Assembly: GCA_903872075.1 (NCBI GenBank) | Contig: CAIQJF010000011.1 | Location: 62,001-126,000 of the forward strand | Direction of reading: 5' to 3' | DNA from: an uncultured Caulobacteraceae bacterium | Lineage (GTDB): Bacteria; Pseudomonadota; Alphaproteobacteria; Caulobacterales; Caulobacteraceae | DNA length: 64,000 nucleotides | Part shown: positions 1 to 8,084 of the stretch, piece by piece | Position numbering within the stretch: position 1 is the stretch's first letter | Layout of the letters: the number at the start of each line of letters is the position of its first letter | Position numbers and translations under genes: made by a program | Notes under the pieces: generated by a model | The model's input: only the letters and a program-made list of their open reading frames with translations | The model's database searches: none | Told to the model about the DNA's origin: nothing

Positions 1-84
1 GACAGCGAATCGCTAGTCGGAGTCCACCCGTTTGGCCTGTGCGGCGTAGTTGCGATGTCGGGCTTTTGGCCTGCAGAGCCGGGT

Positions 85-196
85 GGGCCATGCGATGAGG
101 GGGGAGGAACGTCGCATGGCCCCGGCCTTGGCCCAATACAAACGCGGGCCGCCGTGCGCGCCACGCCCTGAGGGGGGAGGGAAGGGGCGGAGCGCG
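85..196. ncRNA. Candidate structured RNA with twin hairpins and matching loops
   Basis: Two hairpins lie 34 nt apart. The first has a perfect 11-bp stem (85-95 with 112-122). The second has two 5-bp helices (157-161 with 192-196, and 164-168 with 185-189) separated by a 2x2 internal loop. Both enclose a 16-nt loop, and the first 12 loop bases are identical (TGAGGGGGGAGG on plus; CCTCCCCCCTCA on minus). On minus the loops show six consecutive C, like anti-Shine-Dalgarno loops of alphaproteobacterial sRNAs or the loops of the actinobacterial 6C motif. A TATAAT on minus at 246-241 would suit a minus transcript; the terminator-like hairpin at 304-332 would suit a plus transcript. The strand is therefore undecided. 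The rest of 1-300 shows no convincing gene. Confidence 0.45.
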
Positions 197-284
197 TATC
201 TCGTCTCTTACAGGTGCGTAGATGAACCTCGGCTGACCGAATTATAAGTCCTGTAGATTCACCTAGGGGGTGGTCCTCATCCCA

Positions 285-332
285 GGTCCGCAAACAGGAA
301 ACTCCCCGGACCATTGCTGGTCCGGGGCGTTT
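285..332 (+). terminator. Strong hairpin with short T tract; alternative pairing upstream
   Basis: A perfect 10-bp stem (304-313 with 318-327) has a TTGC loop and is followed by CGTTTGATT, like an intrinsic terminator on plus. It could also end the minus-strand SDR gene at 365, because the minus side is followed by AGTTTCCTGTTT. The sequence GGTCCG at 285-290 can also pair with CGGACC at 307-312, which is part of the terminator's left arm, so two mutually exclusive structures are possible. Confidence 0.5.
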
Positions 333-364
333 GATTGTCGAGCATCAGGGGGCGGGGGGGGGGG

Positions 365-1138
365 CTACGGCCCGCCCGCCACCGAGATGCACTGCCCGGT
401 GGTCCATTCCGCGGCCGGCGACGCAAAGAACACCGCCGCCGCTGCGGTATCCGCCGGGGTTCCGACCCGGCCGAGTGGAATCCCCGGGCCGAAGGCTGTC
501 TCGGCGGCCTTCTCGTCCACGTTCAGGGTTTCCTGCAGCATCTCGGTGAAAATCACCCCTGGGGCGATGCAGTTCACGGTGATGCGGCGCGGCGCCAGTT
601 CCACCGCCAACGTGCGGCTCATGGCGATGACGCCATTGTTTGAGGCTGAATAGGCGCCGAAGCCCGGGCTTGCGTGAAGCGCGGCCACGGACACGATATT
701 GATGATCCGCCCACCGTCTTTCATTCGCAGGGCCGCCTGCTGCGAGCCGTAGAACTTGTGCCGGATATTCAGGGCGATCTGCTCATCCCACTTCGCCAGA
801 GTGATCTCAGGTAGGGGATGACGCTTGCGGTCGAGATTGCCGCCAGCGTTGTTGACCATGATGTCGATGGCGCCTAGTTCTGCCACCACCCGGTCGATGG
901 CCGCCGGCAAGGTTGCGTCGTTCAGGACATCGCCTTGAATAGCAATCGACCGTCGACCCATGGCGCGGATTTCCGCGGCGACGGCGTCAACGTCTTCCTG
1001 GCGGCGCGCAAGCACCGCAACGTCCGCGCCGCATTCGGCAAAGGCCAGCGCGATACCCCGACCGATCCCCTTGCCGCCGCCGGTGACCAAGGCGACCTTG
1101 CCGTCGAGCCGGAAACGCTCGTGCATACCCATGTACAT
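365..1138 (-). CDS. SDR family protein with altered catalytic lysine
   Basis: A 257-residue classical short-chain dehydrogenase/reductase by length and motifs. A TGGGKGIG cofactor loop lies at residues 19-26, NNAG near 95, and the active-site serine falls 13 residues before Tyr163. The usual YxxxK pair reads YSASN, so the catalytic lysine is Asn167 (codon AAC at 640-638). The protein probably binds NAD(P), but normal oxidoreductase chemistry is doubtful. Three Met codons sit close together at the start (residues 1, 3 and 5). AGGGAG just upstream spaces better for Met3 or Met5, so the true N-terminus may be a few residues shorter. It lies downstream of and on the same strand as the TonB receptor at 1232-3751, probably co-transcribed. 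The substrate is unknown. Confidence 0.85.
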   Translation of the reverse strand: MYMGMHERFRLDGKVALVTGGGKGIGRGIALAFAECGADVAVLARRQEDVDAVAAEIRAMGRRSIAIQGDVLNDATLPAAIDRVVAELGAIDIMVNNAGGNLDRKRHPLPEITLAKWDEQIALNIRHKFYGSQQAALRMKDGGRIINIVSVAALHASPGFGAYSASNNGVIAMSRTLAVELAPRRITVNCIAPGVIFTEMLQETLNVDEKAAETAFGPGIPLGRVGTPADTAAAAVFFASPAAEWTTGQCISVAGGP

Positions 1139-1149
1139 GGTCTCCCTGG

Positions 1150-1170
1150 GCGGCCGCCTTGGGCGGCCGC
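1150..1170. repeat. GC-rich hairpin between receptor and SDR genes
   Basis: A 9-bp perfect inverted repeat (1150-1158 with 1162-1170) has a 3-nt loop and no T tract on either side. It lies in the gap between the minus-strand TonB receptor and SDR genes and may stabilise or attenuate the mRNA. Confidence 0.4.
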
Positions 1171-1231
1171 CGTGCCGATGTTTGAAGCGAAAGGGCGGGA
1201 CGCCGCGTTGCGCCCCGCCGTTGTTCCCGTC

Positions 1232-3751
1232 CTAGAACTTGTATTCCACGCTCAGACGAATCTCGCGGCCGGGCGGGATGGAGCCCCACAGATCCTGCGG
1301 TAGACCGAGCGGCTTGGCCCCGGAAATCCCCAGGGTGCGGTCGTCGGCCAGGTTGGTGGCGATCAGCGAGGCCGACCACGGGCCGTTGGTCTGATAGACC
1401 TTGGCGTTCATGTTGGCGATCGCATGGGCTGCAGTTGAGGTGTTCGGCGCGCCGTTGACCAACGGGGTCTTGTCATAGATCTCGACATCGCCGTTCAGCA
1501 TCAGCGAATAGACCGGGGTGATCTCCTTGTTCCAGGTCGCGCCGAGATTGATCGACAGCGGTGAACCGCCAAAGTCCTTGTGGCTCAGGTCCTGGAAGCC
1601 GTTGACACAGCCAAGTGCGGCAGTCTGGCCCGTGTAGCACTGCGAATGCGGGAAGGAACTGTAACGCAGCGGGACGTAGGTCAGCGATGTGCGCACCGAA
1701 AGTTCGTTGTTCACCAGGTAGTTCAGGTTCAGTTCGACGCCCTGGTCGATGGCGCTGCCGGCGTTGCCGATCGAGAAGGTGGTCGTGTCGGCGTGGAACG
1801 TGGCGACCTGAAGTTGATAGTAGGTGTAGTGGAACAGGGTCAGGTCGCCGCTGAGCTTGCCATCGAAGAAGTTGCCCTTGATGCCGATTTCCTCGCCCTT
1901 CACCTTTTCAGGCGCGAACGTCAGGTTCGACTGAATCTTGGCTTGGGTCGCGACCGGATCATACACCCCGCCGTTGTAGACGAGGTAGTTGGTCACGACG
2001 CCTGGGTTGGCGATGCCGCCGGCCAGGAAGCCCGTCTTATAGGCCGCGTAGACCATCACGTTCTTGCTGATGTGATAGGCCAGTGTCGCTTCGGGGGAGA
2101 AGTTCTGGTAGCGCGTTGCGATGTTGTAGGTCGTGCCCGCGGGGGTAAGTCCGCTGAACATCTGCGCGATGACATAAGGCCCATAGAGTTGGTCGATGGC
2201 CTGCATCAGCTGCGTGAGCGACGACTTCTTGTGGGCATCTGTCCAGCGGCCGCCACCGGAGAGTTCCAGGTTCGGCAGAATTTTCCAGTCGAACGATCCA
2301 AAGAATGAGAAGTCCTCGGCTCCATTGCTGTCTTGACCGATCATCGAATTGCTGATGCCGGCGTAGCCGGTCTGGCCGGTCAGGCCGGATGGCAGCGGGC
2401 CCAGCAGGAAGATTCGGTTCGAATTCCACAGGTAGCGGCGTTCGTGCTCGTAAAAGCCGCCGACGGTGAAGTTGACCGGGAAGTCGAAGCTGGTTGCCGC
2501 CCGGACTTCCTGTGTCCAGAGTTCCGTCTGCTCGCTCTGATAGTCTGGGGTCTCGGCGAAGATCGTCGAGTCATAGTTGCCGAATTCGTTGGCCTTCAGA
2601 TGGTAGTAGCCGCTGACCGAGGTCAGGGTCACGTGAGGTAGGCGGTAGTTCAGGGTCACCGAGCCCAACAGGTTCTGGGTCAGGGTATAGTAGCGGCCAT
2701 CCGACGGCGCCTGCAGGAAGTGGCTGAGGACGGGCGCTGGAACCGTGGCGTCGTTGGAGGTGATCGAGGGACAGGCCGCGCCCGTGTCTTCCCATTTTCC
2801 GCCGAGCGCGCCCGTATAATAGGGGTGGGCACCTGCGCAGCTCGGGAAGCCGTCGTTACCCGTGGAAGAGTTGTTGTGGTAGTAGGATCCCAACAGCTTG
2901 AAGGTGGCGTCGAACTGGTCGATCGGCTTCCAGACCGCCGTGAAGCGGGCCACCAGTTCCTTGGTCTGCGGGTACATCTTGTAGTTCGCCCCCGCGAGGG
3001 CGACGTTCTGCCCGCCGAAGAAGGGATCGGGCACGGGGTCTACGGCCAAGGGTTTGGCCTGATTGTAGACGTAGCCGCCCTGCATGTCCTCGGCTCGAAC
3101 AGCCAGGCGCACCGCGAGGGTGTTTGTAATCGGCACGGAGACCGCCGCTTCGATCTGCGGATCCTGGCTGTTGAACCCATAGGAAGCGCGCACATAGCCT
3201 GAGAACTTGTCGCCGGGGCTCACGCTGTTGATCGCCAGAACGCCTGCCGGGCTGTTCTTACCGTAGTAGAGTGACTGCGGGCCTTTCAGAATCTGGATGT
3301 TCGCCTGATCGAAGAAGCCGGCGTCAACGATGTGACCGCGCGTAATCGGAATGCCGTCGATAACCACCGAGACAGGCTGTTCGGACGCATAGTCCGTCCC
3401 GAAAATGCCGATGCCACGGATATAGATCGAGCCGCCAGGCGTACCGCCGCCGGTTCGGGTGATCGCAACGCCGGTTGTTATGGTGTTGAGCCGGATGAGG
3501 TCGTCGATGTTGTAGCGGGAGAGCGCTTCCGGGGTCGCCACCTGGGCTGCGACGGGTGTGTCGATGAGGCGTTCTTCTCTCTTACGCGCTGTCACCGTGA
3601 CCTCTTCGACCTTGACCCCCGCGGCGTCTGCCGCGGCCGTCGCCGCGACGGCTATTGGGGCGGCGACGAGGCTGCTCAGCAGCACGGTTGCGGACGCGGT
3701 GGCCAGCATCCAGGCACGGCGTCCAGCGGCGGTTTCGCGATCAGTAGACAT
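1232..3751 (-). CDS. TonB-dependent outer-membrane receptor
   Basis: An 839-residue TonB-dependent receptor for active uptake of a bulky or scarce ligand across the outer membrane. The N-terminus carries a signal peptide with an Ala-rich hydrophobic core (about residues 14-40). A TonB-box-like stretch follows (VEEVTVTARKREERL, about 48-62), then a plug domain with ILKGPQSLYYGKNSPAG, and a long beta-barrel ending in an aromatic residue (VEYKF). A GGGAGGGAG ribosome site precedes the ATG. It is divergent from a close paralogue at 4190 and upstream of an SDR gene on the same strand. The ligand cannot be read from sequence; surrounding oxidoreductases suggest a hydrophobic organic substrate rather than only a siderophore, which is inference. 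Confidence 0.95.
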   Translation of the reverse strand: MSTDRETAAGRRAWMLATASATVLLSSLVAAPIAVAATAAADAAGVKVEEVTVTARKREERLIDTPVAAQVATPEALSRYNIDDLIRLNTITTGVAITRTGGGTPGGSIYIRGIGIFGTDYASEQPVSVVIDGIPITRGHIVDAGFFDQANIQILKGPQSLYYGKNSPAGVLAINSVSPGDKFSGYVRASYGFNSQDPQIEAAVSVPITNTLAVRLAVRAEDMQGGYVYNQAKPLAVDPVPDPFFGGQNVALAGANYKMYPQTKELVARFTAVWKPIDQFDATFKLLGSYYHNNSSTGNDGFPSCAGAHPYYTGALGGKWEDTGAACPSITSNDATVPAPVLSHFLQAPSDGRYYTLTQNLLGSVTLNYRLPHVTLTSVSGYYHLKANEFGNYDSTIFAETPDYQSEQTELWTQEVRAATSFDFPVNFTVGGFYEHERRYLWNSNRIFLLGPLPSGLTGQTGYAGISNSMIGQDSNGAEDFSFFGSFDWKILPNLELSGGGRWTDAHKKSSLTQLMQAIDQLYGPYVIAQMFSGLTPAGTTYNIATRYQNFSPEATLAYHISKNVMVYAAYKTGFLAGGIANPGVVTNYLVYNGGVYDPVATQAKIQSNLTFAPEKVKGEEIGIKGNFFDGKLSGDLTLFHYTYYQLQVATFHADTTTFSIGNAGSAIDQGVELNLNYLVNNELSVRTSLTYVPLRYSSFPHSQCYTGQTAALGCVNGFQDLSHKDFGGSPLSINLGATWNKEITPVYSLMLNGDVEIYDKTPLVNGAPNTSTAAHAIANMNAKVYQTNGPWSASLIATNLADDRTLGISGAKPLGLPQDLWGSIPPGREIRLSVEYKF

Positions 3752-4189
3752 GGTTTCTCCCTCCCAGATGTGACGGGAGCCGTTCGCGCGTGGCCACGCT
3801 CGGCTCCTTAATGGCGTTTCTCAAACTCCCGGCGACGACCACCTCCGGCGCGCACGCCGGGGCCATTTGGCCGTTCATTCCTATTTTCGTAACACGTGCT
3901 AGCTTTGGGATGCTAGCCCGGATTTTGGGAATTGCAAGGATCAAGCACGCCCGAACGGCGGGTTGTCCGGACGATCCGCCCACCGGCTTTTCGGCGGCCC
4001 AGCTTGCAGTTAGTGAAATGCGTTCTGTTTTTCGTGTCGATCGTCTCTTGACAGGCTGACGTTCCGTAATAGCCTCGGTCGAGAATTCGGAGGGGTGAGA
4101 CCGTGTCCGAAGGCCTCCCTCTCAGCAGACCAAAGAACAATAACGGGCGTCGATCGAAGAAATCGGCGCCATTGCGGTGAGGAAGACAC
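3752..4189. promoter_or_regulatory. Divergent promoter region between two TonB receptors
   Basis: A 438-bp non-coding stretch separates the two receptor starts and must hold both promoters. Visible elements are two GCTAGC palindromes 14 bp apart (3898-3903 and 3912-3917), with TTTGGGA following the first and recurring soon after the second, and a 6-bp hairpin at 3845-3860 (CCGGCG/CGCCGG). The paired palindromes look like an operator for a dimeric regulator. No regulator gene is adjacent, and no sigma-70 promoter with good spacing was found. Confidence 0.4.
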
Positions 4190-6724
4190 ATGCGCCCACA
4201 ACGGCCGGCAACGGCGAAAACAACACGTCTGCGCGCCCGGCTCTGTGCGTCGTCGGTTCTGGGGCTGGCCACTGTACTCACTTTGGGGGCCGCCACGTCA
4301 CCGGTCGGCGCCGCATCTGCGAGCGCCGCAGCCGACACGGCTGCGCCGGCGGGTCGATCTCTGGGGGTCTCGCTCGAAGAGGTCACGGTGACCGCCCGTA
4401 AGAAGGAAGAGCGGCTGATCGACGTGCCCGTTGTGGCCAGTGTGCTCGGCGCGGAACAACTCGCGCGCTACAACACCAACGACCTGGAACAGCTTTCCAC
4501 CCAGGTGCCGGGCGTGCAGATTTTCCACGCCGACGGCGGCGGCGGCGGCGGCGGCATTTCCATTCGCGGGGTCGGCCAGCTGGCCGTGGACTACGGCGCC
4601 GAAGAGCCTGTAGCCGTCGTGGTCGATGGCATGGCCTTCACCCGGGGGCATATCCTCGACACCGGCTTTTTCGACATGCAGTCCGTGGAAGTGCTGAAGG
4701 GGCCGCAGTCACTGTTCTTCGGCAAGAACAGTCCGGCTGGGGTCATCAACGTCACATCCGCCCTCCCGGACAGTCAGTTTGGCGGCTATCTGCGCGCCAG
4801 CTACGAGTTCAAGACTGAAGACCCCGTGATCGAGGGTGTGGTCTCAATCCCGGTTTCCAGCAAGCTGGCGTTCCGTATCGCGGCGCGTGCGGAAGATATG
4901 CAGGGCGGCTGGCTCACCAACACGGCGGTGCCGATCCTGAACAACCCGTTGCCGGGTCAGAGCGGCCTGATCATCCCCGGGGCCAGTTACAAGACCTATC
5001 CGCAGACGAAGGAGCTGCTCGGCCGCATCACCATGGTGTGGAAGCCGACCGATCGCTTCACCCTGACCCTCAAGGCCTTTGGCTCTGTCCGGCATGACAA
5101 TGACGGCGCCCCGGTCTCGCTCGGCGGCTGCGCCGACGGCGTGGGGGGGCACCCCTACTATGACGGGATCCCCGACACGACCCAGACCTGCACTGGCCAA
5201 TTGCACTGGACGATCAATGACGCCCTGCCGCCGACGGAGGTCGCCCAGACCTTGGCCGGTCTGCCGCCAGGCTCGAAGTTCTTCATGAACTCCGTCAACT
5301 ATATCTACACCTTGAACATGACCTACAACTTCGACAAATTCGATGTGACCTCCACGACTGGCGTCTGGGATCACCGCGAGCGGGAGTATACGGGCTACAG
5401 TTACGACAGTTACGCCGGTATCGTCTCGAAACAGGGTGAATCCGGAGCGCAGTACACCGAAGAAATTCGGCTTCAGAGCAAGTTTGAGGGTCCAATGAAC
5501 TTCACGCTCGGTGGTTACATGGAGAAAGACCAGTACAATCACTACGCGCCGATCACCCTGCTGCCGCTGGGCAAATCCCAGCTGCCCGGACCCTATTTCG
5601 GCACCTATATGACCTGGAACAACATCGAGGAAAACTCCAACCAGAGCTATTCAGTCTTCGGTCAAGTCAATTGGAAAATCTTGTCCAACCTCGAACTGGC
5701 CGGCGGCGCCCGCTGGTCGCATGAGGATCGGAATGCTCTGATTTTCAATGATTTCAATGCCTTTGACTTCCTTCCTTCGACGTTCAACCCGTTCTCACCC
5801 GCCGGGGTCTACTATCGGCCGTCGCTGAGCTACGAAAACGTCTCGCCGGAGGCGACACTGACCTGGCATCCCCGAAAGGACATGACGGTCTACGGCGCCT
5901 ACAAGACCGGCTACCTCGCCGCCGGCATTTCAAATCCGGGGTCCGTTCCGAATTTGACACACCTACCCGGGAATCCGAATCCCACGGCGGCGCAGCAGAA
6001 CGCAGCGCTCATCTTCGGCGGCGAAACGGTCAAAGGTTTCGAGGTGGGCGTCAAAGGCTCATTCCTGGATGGCCGGTTGAGCGGAGATATCGACGCGTTC
6101 CGTTACACGTACGAGAATCTGCAGGTGGCGGTGTTCAACCCGCAGACGATCAACTTCTCGACCCAGAACGCCGCGAGCGCCGTCAACGAAGGTTTCGAGG
6201 GGCAGGCCGCCTTCAAGGTAACGCCCGAGTTCACGCTGCGCGGGGCCTTCTCCTACGCCTATCTCCAGTATGAGAGCTACGCCAACGCCCAGTGCTATCC
6301 GGGCCAGACGGCCGCTCTCGGCTGCCTCACGGGCACCATCGGGGGCGTGACGACGAAATTCCAGGATCAGAGCGGTCACCCGTACGGCGATGGTCCCTTC
6401 ACTTTCTCCGTCGGCGCCAGCTACGATCACCAGATCAATGACAAGTGGTCGGTGCTTGCCACCGCCGACGTGCAGTACAATTCCCAAGGATACGACATTC
6501 TTGGCCAACCGGGCACCCGGACGCATGAGCACGCGATCCTGAACATGTCCGCGCGGCTCTATGACCATGACCGCAAATGGGAGGTGGCGCTGATCGGCAC
6601 CAACCTGACCGATACGATCTACGCCGACCCCTATGGCAACAAGCCCTTGGGCAACGTCGGCGACCTCACCGCTTACCTACATCCACCTCGCGAAGTCACC
6701 CTTCAGGTGACCCGTCACTTCTAG
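4190..6724 (+). CDS. TonB-dependent outer-membrane receptor (paralogue)
   Basis: An 844-residue receptor clearly related to the one at 1232-3751. They share the TonB-box-like LEEVTVTARKKEERLIDVPV, VLKGPQSLFFGKNSPAG in the plug, YPQTKELL(G/V)R in the barrel, and YKTGYLAAGISNPG. It ends in an aromatic residue (TRHF). GAGGAAG lies upstream of the ATG at 4190. The plug contains seven consecutive glycines encoded by a pure GGC run. An SDR gene follows one base after the stop, so the two are probably co-transcribed, mirroring the receptor-SDR pair on the other strand. It is probably involved in uptake of the substrate handled by neighbouring enzymes; the ligand is unknown. Confidence 0.95.
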   Translation: MRPQRPATAKTTRLRARLCASSVLGLATVLTLGAATSPVGAASASAAADTAAPAGRSLGVSLEEVTVTARKKEERLIDVPVVASVLGAEQLARYNTNDLEQLSTQVPGVQIFHADGGGGGGGISIRGVGQLAVDYGAEEPVAVVVDGMAFTRGHILDTGFFDMQSVEVLKGPQSLFFGKNSPAGVINVTSALPDSQFGGYLRASYEFKTEDPVIEGVVSIPVSSKLAFRIAARAEDMQGGWLTNTAVPILNNPLPGQSGLIIPGASYKTYPQTKELLGRITMVWKPTDRFTLTLKAFGSVRHDNDGAPVSLGGCADGVGGHPYYDGIPDTTQTCTGQLHWTINDALPPTEVAQTLAGLPPGSKFFMNSVNYIYTLNMTYNFDKFDVTSTTGVWDHREREYTGYSYDSYAGIVSKQGESGAQYTEEIRLQSKFEGPMNFTLGGYMEKDQYNHYAPITLLPLGKSQLPGPYFGTYMTWNNIEENSNQSYSVFGQVNWKILSNLELAGGARWSHEDRNALIFNDFNAFDFLPSTFNPFSPAGVYYRPSLSYENVSPEATLTWHPRKDMTVYGAYKTGYLAAGISNPGSVPNLTHLPGNPNPTAAQQNAALIFGGETVKGFEVGVKGSFLDGRLSGDIDAFRYTYENLQVAVFNPQTINFSTQNAASAVNEGFEGQAAFKVTPEFTLRGAFSYAYLQYESYANAQCYPGQTAALGCLTGTIGGVTTKFQDQSGHPYGDGPFTFSVGASYDHQINDKWSVLATADVQYNSQGYDILGQPGTRTHEHAILNMSARLYDHDRKWEVALIGTNLTDTIYADPYGNKPLGNVGDLTAYLHPPREVTLQVTRHF
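4535..4555 (+). repeat. (GGC)7 trinucleotide repeat inside receptor plug
   Basis: Seven perfect tandem GGC units encode a seven-glycine run within the receptor plug. Slippage would change the glycine number without breaking the frame. The divergent paralogue has only a short Gly-rich stretch (TGGGTPGG) at the corresponding place. Confidence 0.8.
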
Positions 6725-6725
6725 G

Positions 6726-7544
6726 GTGGCCGTGCGAAGCCTTGAGGGCAGCGGCGCCCTGATTACGGGCGGAGCGAGCGGTATCGGTTTCGCCCTCGCC
6801 AAGGCCCTGGCCGCTCGTGGCGCGAGGATCGTCTTGTGCGACCGCGACGCCGCGATGCTGGCTGCGGCTGAGAGTCAGCTGGTGGCGGGCGGGGCCTCGA
6901 TCCTCGCCCTGTGTCTTGACGTTACCGACCGCACCGCCTGGGGTGTGGCGATGGACAAGGTCCGCGCCTTCGGGCCGCTCCATCTGGCTTTCGCTAATGC
7001 CGGCGTGGCGCCCGGAGGGGCTCCGCTATCGGTCTTCGATCCCGCGGCGTGGGACCGGATCCTCGCCGTCAACCTGACCGGTGTCTTCAACACCATACAG
7101 GCGACGGTCCCCCTGATCCGCGCGCACGGAGAGGGGGGGCATATCGTCCTTACCTCGTCCATGGCCGGGATGATCGCCGCGGCGCCGATCGGCGACTATG
7201 CGGTGACCAAATACGGCGTCAGTGCGCTGGGCGAGGCGCTCCACACCGAACTGGCTCCCGACGGGATCGGCGTTTCGGTGCTCTATCCAGGGGTGGTGGC
7301 CACACCCTTGGTGGGCGAAAGCCGATCCTCGGGCATGACCCCTGAAGCCGTGGCTGATCGCGTCCTGGCCGCCATAGCGGCGAACGAGCTCTTCGTCTTC
7401 ACCCATGCCGACTACCGCCCGCTCGTGGCCGCGCGGTTCGAGGCAATCCTCGACGCCTTCGGTCCGTCGGCCGATCCAGCCTTCGCGGAGAGCGCCGGCG
7501 TGCTGGCCATGATGCGCCAGACACCCTATTCGGCGCAAAAATAG
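6726..7544 (+). CDS. SDR family oxidoreductase
   Basis: A 272-residue short-chain dehydrogenase with TGGASGIG at residues 14-21, NAG near 91-93 and a complete Ser/Tyr158/Lys162 active site (YAVTK). The start is GTG at 6726, one base after the receptor stop; a second in-frame GTG at 6732 is possible. The tight spacing implies translation coupled to the receptor. The C-terminus lacks the common TGxxxxVDGG ending and is extended, so it resembles the broader classical SDR group rather than the FabG type. It probably oxidises or reduces a hydroxyl or keto group on the imported compound; the substrate is unknown. Confidence 0.9.
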   Translation: MAVRSLEGSGALITGGASGIGFALAKALAARGARIVLCDRDAAMLAAAESQLVAGGASILALCLDVTDRTAWGVAMDKVRAFGPLHLAFANAGVAPGGAPLSVFDPAAWDRILAVNLTGVFNTIQATVPLIRAHGEGGHIVLTSSMAGMIAAAPIGDYAVTKYGVSALGEALHTELAPDGIGVSVLYPGVVATPLVGESRSSGMTPEAVADRVLAAIAANELFVFTHADYRPLVAARFEAILDAFGPSADPAFAESAGVLAMMRQTPYSAQK

Positions 7545-7585
7545 CCGCTGCAACGCCGTCGGTGATTTTGCGATTGGGAGGATGA

Positions 7586-8062
7586 ATGGACGACGTGACA
7601 CGCCTGCTGGCGATCGAGGATATCCGCCAGCTCAAGGCCCGCTACTATCGCTGTATGGACACCAAGGATTGGGAGGGGCTGGCCAAGGTGTTCGCCCCGG
7701 ACGCGATCTTCGACCTGCGCGAAGTGAACAGCGTCCGCCATCCTCTGACCGGGCTGTGGGAGCCGCCGTATGGCGGCGAGGCCGACGTCCATCGTGGTCA
7801 CGCAGCCGTGCTGACGATGATTCGCGACGCGGTCACCAAGCTGATCACCGTCCACCATGGTCACATGGGGGAGGTGGAGATCACCTCAGACACGACCGCT
7901 CGCGCGATCTGGGCGATGGAGGACGTGATCTCGAACGCCCCCGGCGAGCCCGCCATGCATCTGCATGGCTACGGCCACTACCACGACACCTATTTGAAGC
8001 TGGACGGCGGCTGGGCGATCCAGACCACACGGATCACCCGACTGCGCCTCAGCCGCGGGTGA
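7586..8062 (+). CDS. NTF2/SnoaL-like small protein
   Basis: A 158-residue protein of the NTF2-like fold, related to SnoaL-like and bile-acid 7-alpha-dehydratase-like proteins. Its N-terminal pattern is typical of the family (IEDIRQLKARYYRCMD, then a W and FAPDAIFD). GGGAGGATGA precedes the ATG at 7586. Members act as isomerases, dehydratases or small binding cups, and they are common beside SDR and P450 genes in catabolic clusters. The gene continues the plus-strand unit after the SDR at 6726. The exact reaction cannot be assigned. Confidence 0.8.
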   Translation: MDDVTRLLAIEDIRQLKARYYRCMDTKDWEGLAKVFAPDAIFDLREVNSVRHPLTGLWEPPYGGEADVHRGHAAVLTMIRDAVTKLITVHHGHMGEVEITSDTTARAIWAMEDVISNAPGEPAMHLHGYGHYHDTYLKLDGGWAIQTTRITRLRLSRG

Positions 8063-8084
8063 CCGCGCGCACGCCGTGTCGCCG

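Noticed and set aside
1-300. tmRNA, RNase P or SRP RNA gene at the window start
   Set aside because: No tag-peptide coding part, no conserved RNase P core and no SRP loop could be matched; only the twin hairpins and the terminator are well supported.
1148-1171. Direct repeat GGGCGGCCGCC as a mobile-element footprint
   Set aside because: It is explained by a local 9-bp hairpin; there is no associated transposase or target duplication.
1580-2308. Long antisense ORFs opposite the TonB receptor and other high-GC genes
   Set aside because: They follow the codon-position GC bias of the real genes on the other strand and lack ribosome sites and domains.
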